Of a DNA stretch of 7,325 nt, positions 1-5,365 are shown piece after piece (the stretch's first letter is position 1; each line of letters begins with the position of its first letter). The position numbers and the translations under genes were made by a program. The DNA is from Rubrobacter sp. (GTDB lineage: Bacteria > Actinomycetota > Rubrobacteria > Rubrobacterales > Rubrobacteraceae), in assembly GCA_013815575.1 (NCBI GenBank), contig JACDFX010000072.1, positions 1 to 7,325 of the forward strand, given 5' to 3'. The notes under the pieces were generated by a model that saw only the letters and a list, made by a program, of their open reading frames with translations, was not told where the DNA came from and made no database searches.

Positions 1-216
1 AAGGCCGATCGCCGATGGGCCGCCGGCAAGCGCCAGATCATGGAGGGGGTGATCGGCCAGCTCAAGGACTTCTTCGGTTTGGAGCGCCACCGGGCCAAGA
101 CCCTGGGCGGGCTGCTGACCCGTCTGGCCGCCAAGATCACAGCGTACACCTGCGGCCAGCGGATGAACGAGGGGCTCGGTCGGCCGCTGCGCCACCTGGC
201 GGATCTGTTGATATAG
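1..216 (+). CDS. IS transposase, C-terminal fragment (5' end outside window)
   Basis: Frame 1 is open from the first base to a TAG at 214-216, giving 71 residues with no start codon in view. The protein has the look of the last part of a DDE transposase: a basic start, then the pattern [20 protein letters not shown], then a Leu/Ala-rich helix ending in [11 protein letters not shown]. The E-x3-QLK-x5-E-x-HRAK spacing recalls the end of IS982-type transposases, where the Glu near the start of this block would be the third acidic catalytic residue; the family assignment is from memory and is tentative. The stop lies only about 20 bases before GH15-like coding sequence begins, so the right end of the element should fall between 217 and 236. 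Whether the copy is intact cannot be judged, because its left part is missing. Confidence 0.72.
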   Translation, partial: KADRRWAAGKRQIMEGVIGQLKDFFGLERHRAKTLGGLLTRLAAKITAYTCGQRMNEGLGRPLRHLADLLI

Positions 217-236
217 CTCATTACACATCAGTCGTC

Positions 237-1037
237 TTAGAGGGCTACCGGGGGGCGAGGCCCGTGCGCGTGGGCAACGCCGCCTCGGACCAGCTACAGC
301 TCGACGTCTACGGCGAGCTCCTGGAACTCGCCTGGCTCTGGCACCGGCGCGGCAACTCCCCAGACGCCGACTACTGAGGGTTCCTCGTAGAATTGGTCGA
401 GGCTGCCGCCCGGTTGTGGAAGGAGCCCGACCACGGGACCTGGGAGGTGCGCGGCGACAGCGAACACTTCGTGCGCTCGAAGGTTATGTGCTGGGTCGCT
501 CTCGACCGCGGCATCAGGCTCTCCGAGGAGTGCGAGTGCTCGGCGCCCGTCGAAAGGTGGAGGGAGGTGCGCGACGAGATCCGGGGCGCCGTCGAGAGGG
601 AGGGCTACGACGGTGAGCGCGGGACCTTCGTGCGCTCTTTCGGCAGCAAGGACCTCGACGCTGGCCTGTTGCTCCTGCCCAAGGTCGGCTTCGTGGACTA
701 CGACGACGCGCGCATGGTCCGCACCGCCGACGCCATCCGCGAAGAGCTCGACGACGAGGGCCTCACCAAGCGGTACCTTGGTGGCCGGGAGGGTGCGTTC
801 ATAGCCTGCTCTTTCTGGCTCGCCGAATGCCTGGCCCGTCAGGGGCGGACAGAAGAGGCGCACAAAGTTTTCGACCGGGCCGCCTCCACCTCCAACGATC
901 TCGGGTTGTCCTCCGAGGAGTACGATACGCAGGCCGGTGAGATGCTGGGAAACTTCCCGCAAGGGCTGACCCACCTCTCGCACATCTCGGCCGCGATCGC
1001 GATGGAGGAGAGCGCCCCGTCTCCCCCGGAGGAGTGA
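237..1037 (+). pseudogene. GH15 glycoside hydrolase (glucoamylase/trehalase-like), 5'-truncated with an in-frame stop
   Basis: Frame 3 reads as the C-terminal half of a GH15 (alpha/alpha)6-barrel enzyme, which would cleave alpha-glucosidic bonds by inversion. Family-like blocks occur in order: [14 protein letters not shown] and [12 protein letters not shown] (237-330), WEVRG (441-455), SKVMCWVALDR (about 477-509), DLDAGLLLLP (about 654-683), EGAFIACSFWLAECLA (about 789-836), LSSEEYD (906-926) and LGNFPQGLTHLS (about 945-980). By analogy with fungal glucoamylase (WEEV and AEQF motifs), Glu at 444-446 is the likely catalytic acid and Glu at 915-917 the likely base, so both remain. The family is usually about 600 residues, but only about 266 codons are present, starting abruptly beside the IS end. 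A TGA at 375-377 stands where Trp is expected, and the same frame stays open to TGA 1035-1037. TTG at 393 is a possible restart but has no clear ribosome site. Most likely a dead remnant. Confidence 0.85.
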
Positions 1038-1268
1038 CTTGGCGACCCACGCTATGCAAGGACCTCGAAGCCTGGTCGCACGGCCGTCTAGGAATCTACG
1101 CCCCAAGAAGGCCGGCTGCCTCGACGAGTGTTCGGAAGATATGGGAATACCCTGTGAGGCTAGATAATAGACACTTTCTGGCACGGTAAATTGGGAAAAG
1201 CCGGAGCAAGGAGGCGGTCTTGTCGCACGGGACGCCGTCCAGCCGGATTATCTGGCACGGTTTCGGGC
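1038..1268. other. Gene-free stretch between the GH15 remnant and the integrase remnant
   Basis: About 230 bases with stops in the frames that matter and no protein similarity I can recognise. An AT-richer patch lies at about 1140-1195. The stretch probably contains one or more rearrangement junctions, because a GH15 tail lies on its left and an integrase tail, with nothing of its N-terminal part, lies on its right. A long antisense reading frame covers this stretch and the GH15 remnant, but it mirrors the GH15 codons and has no family-like motifs. Confidence 0.5.
1177..1261. repeat. 11-bp direct repeat TCTGGCACGGT, two copies 74 bp apart
   Basis: TCTGGCACGGT occurs at 1177-1187 and again at 1251-1261, identical and in the same orientation. 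Recognisable integrase-like sequence begins about 8 bases after the second copy. The pair could be the trace of a short-homology rearrangement, a target duplication around a 63-bp insertion, or chance. The repeat is seen directly; its origin is inference. Confidence 0.55.
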
Positions 1269-1382
1269 GCCTACGCCACCCGTGCCCTCCTCAACGGCGT
1301 TCCCGCCGAGGACCTCGGAGCCCGACTCGGCGGGAACGCCGTGACCGCTGATCTCCACGCCCATGTGTCGCCGGAGTTGTGA
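1269..1382 (+). pseudogene. Tyrosine recombinase (phage-type integrase), C-terminal remnant
   Basis: Frame 3 from about 1269 encodes AYATRALLNGVPAEDLGARL, then GGNAVTADLHAHVSPEL, then TGA at 1380-1382. This matches the end of tyrosine recombinases, where the pattern is roughly H-x-x-RH-x-x-AT-LL-x-G-V, then RLGH, then T-x-x-x-Y-x-H-V. Two conserved positions are altered: the second catalytic-box His after RLG is Gly, and the nucleophilic Tyr position reads His (LHAHV). The usual upstream HDLRH box and the rest of the protein are absent. TTG at 1191 opens the frame but the first 26 codons do not look like integrase. The remnant sits about 150 bases from the 3' end of tRNA-Leu, where integrases of tRNA-targeting elements usually lie. 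It cannot be catalytic. Confidence 0.68.
1294..1342. repeat. Perfect 17-bp inverted repeat with 15-nt loop inside the integrase remnant
   Basis: Bases 1294-1310 (ACGGCGTTCCCGCCGAG) are the exact reverse complement of 1326-1342, separated by 15 nt (1311-1325). The arms are GC-rich and would form a very stable hairpin. No T-run follows on either strand, so a simple rho-independent terminator is unlikely. The right arm spans the codon where the conserved integrase His has become Gly. Confidence 0.85.
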
Positions 1383-1437
1383 GGTCGGGCGGCGCGCGCC
1401 ACGGGCCCCGGCCCTTCTCTGTCCGCAGTGGGCCAGT

Positions 1438-1458
1438 TGTCACCAAAACTGTCACCAA
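1438..1458 (+). repeat. TGTCACCAA direct repeat, period 12
   Basis: TGTCACCAA occurs at 1438-1446 and 1450-1458. In frame 2 this reads VVTKTVTK, which may be a frame-shifted leftover of an integrase C-terminal tail. Short direct repeats beside an attachment site can also be integrase arm-binding sites. Neither reading is established. Confidence 0.4.
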
Positions 1459-1500
1459 GAGGCGAGAGCGGAGATCCCAGGCGGGACTTCATTGCGCGAG

Positions 1501-1528
1501 CGAAACCCCCGCAAACGCGGGGGTTTCG
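1501..1528 (-). terminator. Hairpin terminator downstream of tRNA-Leu
   Basis: A perfect 12-bp stem, CGAAACCCCCGC (1501-1512) with GCGGGGGTTTCG (1517-1528), closes a 4-nt loop. It begins 7 bases past the 3' end of the minus-strand tRNA gene, which suits transcription end or 3' protection for that gene. The U-rich part lies inside the stem and no long T-run follows on either strand, so termination may be weak. It could also act on rightward transcripts from the integrase side. Confidence 0.65.
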
Positions 1529-1535
1529 TCAAAAG

Positions 1536-1619
1536 TACCGGAGGTGGGACTCGAACCCACACGATCCTAAAATCACCGAATTTTGAGTCCGGCGCGTCTA
1601 CCAATTCCGCCACTCCGGC
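1536..1619 (-). tRNA. tRNA-Leu (anticodon CAA)
   Basis: The minus strand folds as a class II tRNA of 84 nt without CCA. The acceptor arm GCCGGAG pairs with CTCCGGT (one G-U at the end) followed by discriminator A. The D arm has stem GCG/CGC and a GGTAGA-type loop. The anticodon stem CCGGA/TTCGG closes loop CTCAAAA, giving anticodon CAA, which reads UUG. A long variable arm (GAT/ATC stem) and the T arm GTGGG-TTCGAGT-CCCAC follow. The long variable arm and discriminator A fit leucine. CCA is not encoded, so it would be added after transcription. Its 3' end faces the integrase remnant and is the probable former attachment site. Confidence 0.95.
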
Positions 1620-1635
1620 GCGTGGAACGGGGAAC

Positions 1636-1641
1636 ATTATA
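1636..1641 (-). promoter_or_regulatory. -10 box of the tRNA-Leu promoter
   Basis: On the minus strand a consensus TATAAT lies 17 nt before the mature tRNA 5' end, predicting a start about 8-10 nt before the tRNA. The -35 region near 1659-1664 is poor. A 6-bp inverted repeat, GGAACA (1631-1636) and TGTTCC (1657-1662), flanks the box. Confidence 0.65.
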
Positions 1642-1681
1642 CCAACGTAGAAAAGGTGTTCCGCGTGCGGGCCGTGCCTGC

Positions 1682-1711
1682 TTGACAAACCGGAGTATGC
1701 ATACCCATAAT
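1682..1711 (+). promoter_or_regulatory. Promoter of the liv operon
   Basis: TTGACA at 1682-1687 matches the -35 consensus exactly. After an 18-bp spacer, CATAAT at 1706-1711 matches the -10 box at five of six positions. Transcription would start near 1718 and leave a leader of about 64 nt before livK. It points away from the tRNA promoter, and the two share about 40 bp of upstream DNA. Confidence 0.72.
1695..1704. promoter_or_regulatory. Candidate operator: palindrome GTATGCATAC in the promoter spacer
   Basis: GTATGCATAC is a perfect 10-bp palindrome lying wholly between the -35 and -10 boxes of the liv promoter. A bound dimer there would block RNA polymerase. GT...AC half-sites are common for GntR-type regulators, but no regulator gene is in the window and the family is not determined. 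Confidence 0.4.
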
Positions 1712-1771
1712 GCCGCCTCAATAAGACTTTTTTGGGCCACTGTGGCGGCGAACTCGGGCTTACCGGAATCG

Positions 1772-1784
1772 AGGAGGAGAATTG
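1772..1784 (+). promoter_or_regulatory. Ribosome binding site deciding the TTG start of livK
   Basis: AGGAGGAG at 1772-1779 lies just before TTG at 1782. The spacing is short if AGGAGG (1772-1777) pairs. TTG is preferred because it immediately precedes the MKKARR basic start of a lipoprotein signal peptide; the next in-frame ATG, at residue 12, would cut that signal in half. Confidence 0.75.
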
Positions 1785-3041
1785 AAGAAAGCGCGTCGGG
1801 TAACGACTTTGGTGATGGCGGGGCTGCTGGCGGCACTGGTGATGGTGGGGTGTGGCGGCGCAAGCGGGGGCGGCGACTCCGGCGGTGGTGGTGGCGGGTC
1901 GATCAAGATCGTCAGCGACCTGCCGCTGCAGGGCGCGAACCGCGCCCAGACGACGACCATGGTCAACGCGATCGAGCTCGCCATCGAGGAGCGCGACGGC
2001 GAGGTCGCCGGGCTCAAGGTGGATTACGAATCCCTCGATGATGCCACGGCCCAGGCCGGGCAGTGGGACCCGGCCAAGTGCGCCGAGAACGCGCAGAAGG
2101 CGGCCCAGGACGAGGCGGTCGTCGGTTGGATCGGCCCGTTCAACTCCGGTTGCGCCGCGACCCAGATTCCAACCCTAAACGAGGCCGGCCTCGCGATGGT
2201 CAGCCCGGCTAACACTTACATCGGCCTGACCAAGACCGGCGGCGAGCCGGACGAGCCGGACAAGTACTACCCGACCGGCGAGCGCAACTACGCCCGCGTG
2301 ATCGTGGCCGACGACAAGCAGGGCCAGGCGGGCGCGGCGCTCCTGCAGGAGGAGGAAGTGGAGTCCGTCTACATCCTCGACGACAAGGAGACCTACGGTA
2401 AGGGCCTCGCCGACCAGTTCCAGAAGGCCGCAGAGGAGCAGGGAATAGAGGTTATCGGGCGCGAGGGTATCGACGGATCTGCCTCCAACTACCGCTCGCT
2501 CATGAGCAAGGTCGCCCAGGCGGAGCCTGACGCCGTCTACTTCGGCGGCATCATCGAGAACAACGCCGCCCAGATCATCAAGGACAAGGTCGGCGCTGGG
2601 ATGCCCAACGACGAGGTCCTCTTCGTCGGCCCCGACGGCATCTTCGTGGACGAGCTTCTCGGCCAGGCCGGGGACGCGGCCAACGGCATCTACGTCACCT
2701 TCGGCGGCCTGCCGGAGAGCGAGCTCTCGGCCGAGGGCCAGGAGTTCGTGGAGACCTACGAGGGCAAGTACGACGACGAGATCCAGCCCTACACCGCCTA
2801 CGCTTACGAGGCGGCCAACGTGATGCTCGATGCCATCGAGCGGGCCGCGGACGAGGCCGGCGGCGTCCCTGAGCGCCAGGCGGTCATCGACGAGGTCTTC
2901 GCCACGGAGGACTTCGAGGGCGTGCTGGGGACCTGGAGCTTCGACGAGGAGGGCGACACGAGCCTCACCGAGCTCTCCGTCCAGACCGTCGACGGCGGCG
3001 AGTTCACGCTCGACCGGGTCGTCGACGTAGCGGACTTCTAG
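1782..3041 (+). CDS. livK: Branched-chain amino acid-type ABC transporter, substrate-binding lipoprotein
   Basis: A 419-residue binding protein of the Leu/Ile/Val-binding class (type I periplasmic fold, Peripla_BP_6). Residues 1-23 form a lipoprotein signal (KKARR, hydrophobic stretch) ending in lipobox MVGC, so Cys24 would be lipidated and the protein anchored on the outer face of the membrane. A Gly/Ser linker spans 25-40. Lobe 1 begins at IKIVSDLPLQ (41-50). GPFNSGCAATQIP (118-130) and SPANTY (141-146) correspond to ligand-contact loops, and DDKETYGKGLA (200-210) matches the conserved YGxGLA region, whose Tyr contacts ligand in the E. coli proteins. Cys100 and Cys124 have nearly the spacing of the disulfide known in LivJ. 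First gene of the operon, 70 nt ahead of livH behind a hairpin. The ligand (Leu/Ile/Val, other amino acids, amides or urea) cannot be told from sequence alone. Confidence 0.93.
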   Translation: MKKARRVTTLVMAGLLAALVMVGCGGASGGGDSGGGGGGSIKIVSDLPLQGANRAQTTTMVNAIELAIEERDGEVAGLKVDYESLDDATAQAGQWDPAKCAENAQKAAQDEAVVGWIGPFNSGCAATQIPTLNEAGLAMVSPANTYIGLTKTGGEPDEPDKYYPTGERNYARVIVADDKQGQAGAALLQEEEVESVYILDDKETYGKGLADQFQKAAEEQGIEVIGREGIDGSASNYRSLMSKVAQAEPDAVYFGGIIENNAAQIIKDKVGAGMPNDEVLFVGPDGIFVDELLGQAGDAANGIYVTFGGLPESELSAEGQEFVETYEGKYDDEIQPYTAYAYEAANVMLDAIERAADEAGGVPERQAVIDEVFATEDFEGVLGTWSFDEEGDTSLTELSVQTVDGGEFTLDRVVDVADF

Positions 3042-3064
3042 GAGGGGTCACGGACAGTTCGCTT

Positions 3065-3091
3065 GGGGGCCGGCCTTTTGGGCCGGTCCCC
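3065..3091 (+). terminator. Intercistronic hairpin between livK and livH
   Basis: GGGGGCCGGCC (3065-3075) pairs with GGCCGGTCCCC (3081-3091) in an 11-bp stem with one G-U pair and a 5-nt loop TTTTG. No T-run follows. Such hairpins after the binding-protein gene of ABC operons are known to protect the upstream message or partly stop transcription, so that binding protein exceeds permease. That role is inferred here. Confidence 0.6.
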
Positions 3092-3111
3092 ACTGCTAGA
3101 AGAGGGGTCTG

Positions 3112-4197
3112 ATGACTACGGGTGGAGCGGCTAAGAGCAGGTCGGAGGCCCTGCTGCAGAGCGTCAGGTCGTCGAGCTGGAGCACGCGCCTGTCAGCGGT
3201 CGTCATCGTTGCCGTGCTGGCCTTGCTGCTCTCCCAGGCGCTCCAGGAGCCGGGGCAGTTCGCCTCCCAGCTCGTCATCGGGATAACCAACGGGGCCATC
3301 ATCGCGCTCATCGCGCTCGGCTACACGCTCGTCTACGGTATCATCGAGCTCATCAACTTCGCCCACGGCGACAACTTCATGATCGGCTCCTTCGTCGGCA
3401 TCACGGTGCTGTCGGGGACGTTCGTTGGTCTGCAGTTCTTCGCCCCGATAACCGGCGACGGCGGGACCTTGATAAATATCGTGGGGGTCCTCATCGCGCT
3501 CGTGGTGGCGATGGCGGCGTGCGGGCTCATCGGCGTCGGCATCGAGCGGGTGGCGTACAAACCTTTGAGGAACTCGCCGCGGCTGGCGGTGCTCATCACG
3601 GCCATAGGCATGTCCTTTATCCTGCAGAACATCGGCCTGATCTGGAAGGGCCCCGCCCAGGTGCCGTTCCCCGAGCTGATTTCCAGCGCCAACATCCTGC
3701 CGGGGGAGGCGGTGATCTTCCGCTGGAAGGACCTGTTCGTGATCGCGGTGACGGTCCCCCTGCTTGTCGGCCTCTCCTACTTTATCTCCAACACCCGCCA
3801 GGGTAAGGCGATGCGGGCCGTCGCCCAGGACAAGGAGGCGGCCTCCATGATGGGCATCAACGTGAACCGCACGATCTCCATCACCTTCCTCCTCGGCGGC
3901 ATCCTCGCCGGCGCCTCCGGCGTCATGTACGGCCTCTTTAACGGCATCACGGTCTTCAACGTCGGTTTCACGCAAGGCCTCTACGCCTTCACGGCGGCCG
4001 TGCTCGGGGGCATCGGTAACCTGAGCGGGGCGGTCGTTGGCGGTTTCCTTATCGGGATCATAGGCTCCATGGCAGACCAGTACATCGGCGTGCGGTGGAC
4101 CTCTATCGTGATCTTCGCCGTCCTGATCCTGGTCCTCGTCTTCCGGCCGCGCGGCCTCCTCGGCGACCGCTCCGCGGTGCAGGGCGGGGGCGAGTAG
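3112..4197 (+). CDS. livH: Branched-chain amino acid-type ABC transporter, permease LivH
   Basis: A 361-residue integral membrane protein, one of the two channel subunits. After a polar cytoplasmic start (1-26), hydrophobic segments lie at roughly 27-44, 52-72, 88-110, 120-142, 157-177, 207-225, 253-276, 287-318 and 328-344. The hallmark GYTLVYGIIELINFAHGD spans 70-87. The cytoplasmic coupling loop that meets the ATPases is TRQGKAMRAVAQDKEAASMM (228-247) followed by GIN. AAVLGGIGNLSGAVVG (295-310) and LVFRPRGLLG (342-351) close the protein, as is usual for LivH. The length is above the roughly 300 of many LivH proteins because of the extra N-terminal segment. ATG 3112 follows AGAGGGG at 3101-3107. 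The gene ends one base before livM. Confidence 0.94.
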   Translation: MTTGGAAKSRSEALLQSVRSSSWSTRLSAVVIVAVLALLLSQALQEPGQFASQLVIGITNGAIIALIALGYTLVYGIIELINFAHGDNFMIGSFVGITVLSGTFVGLQFFAPITGDGGTLINIVGVLIALVVAMAACGLIGVGIERVAYKPLRNSPRLAVLITAIGMSFILQNIGLIWKGPAQVPFPELISSANILPGEAVIFRWKDLFVIAVTVPLLVGLSYFISNTRQGKAMRAVAQDKEAASMMGINVNRTISITFLLGGILAGASGVMYGLFNGITVFNVGFTQGLYAFTAAVLGGIGNLSGAVVGGFLIGIIGSMADQYIGVRWTSIVIFAVLILVLVFRPRGLLGDRSAVQGGGE

Positions 4198-4198
4198 C

Positions 4199-5365
4199 TT
4201 GGTCCGCTACAGGAGGTTTCTGCTGCCGGCGGTGCTGATCCTCGCCGCGCTCGTTCTGCCTTTCGTGGACGCGGCGCTCGGCACGGACGCCCTCTTCACC
4301 GCCATCACCATCGCCATCTTCGTGATGCTGGCCCTGGGGCTCAACATCGTGGTCGGTTTCGCGGGGCTGCTCGACTTGGGCTTCGTGGCGTTCTACGCGC
4401 TCGGAGCCTACGTGATCGGGTGGTTTGCATCGAGCCACTTCAACGGGGTGAGATTCTCCTTCGGCTCGACGGCGACCAGCCTGAGCGGCGAAGCGCCCGA
4501 CGGCATACACGTCTCGTTCTGGATATTGCTCCTGCTGGCGGGCGCTTTCTCCGCGCTCTGCGGCATGATAATCGGTTTCCCGACCCTGCGGCTGCGGGGG
4601 GACTACCTCGCCATAGTGACGCTCGGGTTCGGCGAGATCATCCCCCGGTTCTTCCAGAACGGGGACGACCTCGGCGGCTTCAACCTCACGAACGGCACCA
4701 TAGGCATCAAGGCCATAGACTCGCCCGGCTTCCCGTTCCTGCCGGACTCGCTCGACACGTGGCAGCGGTTCAGCACGCTCGATTTGAACCCCTGGTACTA
4801 CACGATCCTCGCTATGGTCCTCATCACGGTCTACGTGAACGTGCGCTTGCAGAACTCCAGGCTCGGCCGCGCCTGGATCTCGGTGCGCGAGGACGAGACG
4901 GCCGCCGCGGCCATGGGCATAAACCCCGTAACGACGAAGCTGTGGGCCTACGCCCTCGGGGCGCTCTTCGGCGGGTTCGCCGGCGGGTTCTACGGGGCTT
5001 TTATCAAGAACGTCTTCCCCGACGCCTTCTCGTTCAACATCTCCATCCTGATACTTTGTATGGTCGTGCTCGGGGGGATGGGGAACATCTACGGCGTGAT
5101 CCTAGGCGCCATCGTGCTTCAGGGCATCAACTTCTACGCCCTGCCGCAGCTGAGCACGGTCGTGCACGCTATCGGCGACACGATAGGCAGCACCGCCATG
5201 AGCAACGTGGACCTGGCCCGCTACAACTTCTTTATCTTCGGCGTGGTCCTCGTGCTGATGATGCTGCTCCGTCCTGAGGGCATCATCCCCAACCGCCAGC
5301 GCCAGGAGGAGTTGCGCCACGATGAACCAGGCGCCGGCGACGCAACGGGAGGCGCCCGTGCCTGA
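4199..5365 (+). CDS. livM: Branched-chain amino acid-type ABC transporter, permease LivM
   Basis: A 388-residue second channel subunit. After MVRYRR the first hydrophobic helix spans about 7-24. The LivM hallmark LGLNIVVGFAGLLDLGFVAF runs 46-65, then FPTLRLRGDYLAIVTLGFGE (127-146). The coupling loop is GRAWISVREDETAAAAMGIN (223-242), and LGGMGNIYGVILGA (291-304) and LLRPEGIIP (356-364) close the core. The hydrophilic loop at about 148-195 is extracytoplasmic. TTG 4199, one base after the livH stop, is chosen because it gives a basic residue cluster right before the first helix; its ribosome site is a G-rich stretch inside the end of livH. The last 24 residues are a charged, Gly/Ala-rich tail whose DNA overlaps the start of livG. 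Confidence 0.92.
   Translation: MVRYRRFLLPAVLILAALVLPFVDAALGTDALFTAITIAIFVMLALGLNIVVGFAGLLDLGFVAFYALGAYVIGWFASSHFNGVRFSFGSTATSLSGEAPDGIHVSFWILLLLAGAFSALCGMIIGFPTLRLRGDYLAIVTLGFGEIIPRFFQNGDDLGGFNLTNGTIGIKAIDSPGFPFLPDSLDTWQRFSTLDLNPWYYTILAMVLITVYVNVRLQNSRLGRAWISVREDETAAAAMGINPVTTKLWAYALGALFGGFAGGFYGAFIKNVFPDAFSFNISILILCMVVLGGMGNIYGVILGAIVLQGINFYALPQLSTVVHAIGDTIGSTAMSNVDLARYNFFIFGVVLVLMMLLRPEGIIPNRQRQEELRHDEPGAGDATGGARA

Noticed and set aside
375..377. TGA as selenocysteine or programmed readthrough in GH15
   Set aside because: The expected residue is Trp, not a redox Cys; the gene is already truncated and no selenocysteine insertion structure is apparent just downstream.
393..1037. The GH15 C-terminal part as an intact separate gene starting at TTG 393
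   Set aside because: It begins in the middle of a conserved domain, lies in the same frame as the upstream GH15 part across a single TGA, and has no clear ribosome site.
294..1184. Long minus-strand frame of 296 codons opposite the GH15 remnant
   Set aside because: It mirrors the GC-rich third positions of the GH15 codons, has no ribosome site or family motif, and the plus strand shows clear GH15 blocks throughout.
1438..1528. CRISPR-like repeat pattern near the tRNA
   Set aside because: Only two 9-bp copies with period 12 and one hairpin; no regular spacers and no cas genes.
1363..1650. Small plus-strand frames ending in a VGLEPTRS-like sequence
   Set aside because: That ending is the translated antisense of the tRNA-Leu gene, a well-known false protein signal.
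3193..3975. Minus-strand frame of 260 codons opposite livH
   Set aside because: Shadow of livH: a charged, low-complexity product rich in Asp/Glu/Arg/His, typical of the antisense of hydrophobic GC-rich genes.
4420..5277. Plus-strand frame of 285 codons within livM
   Set aside because: Out of frame with clear LivM motifs and extremely Arg-rich, the usual shifted-frame product of high-GC DNA.
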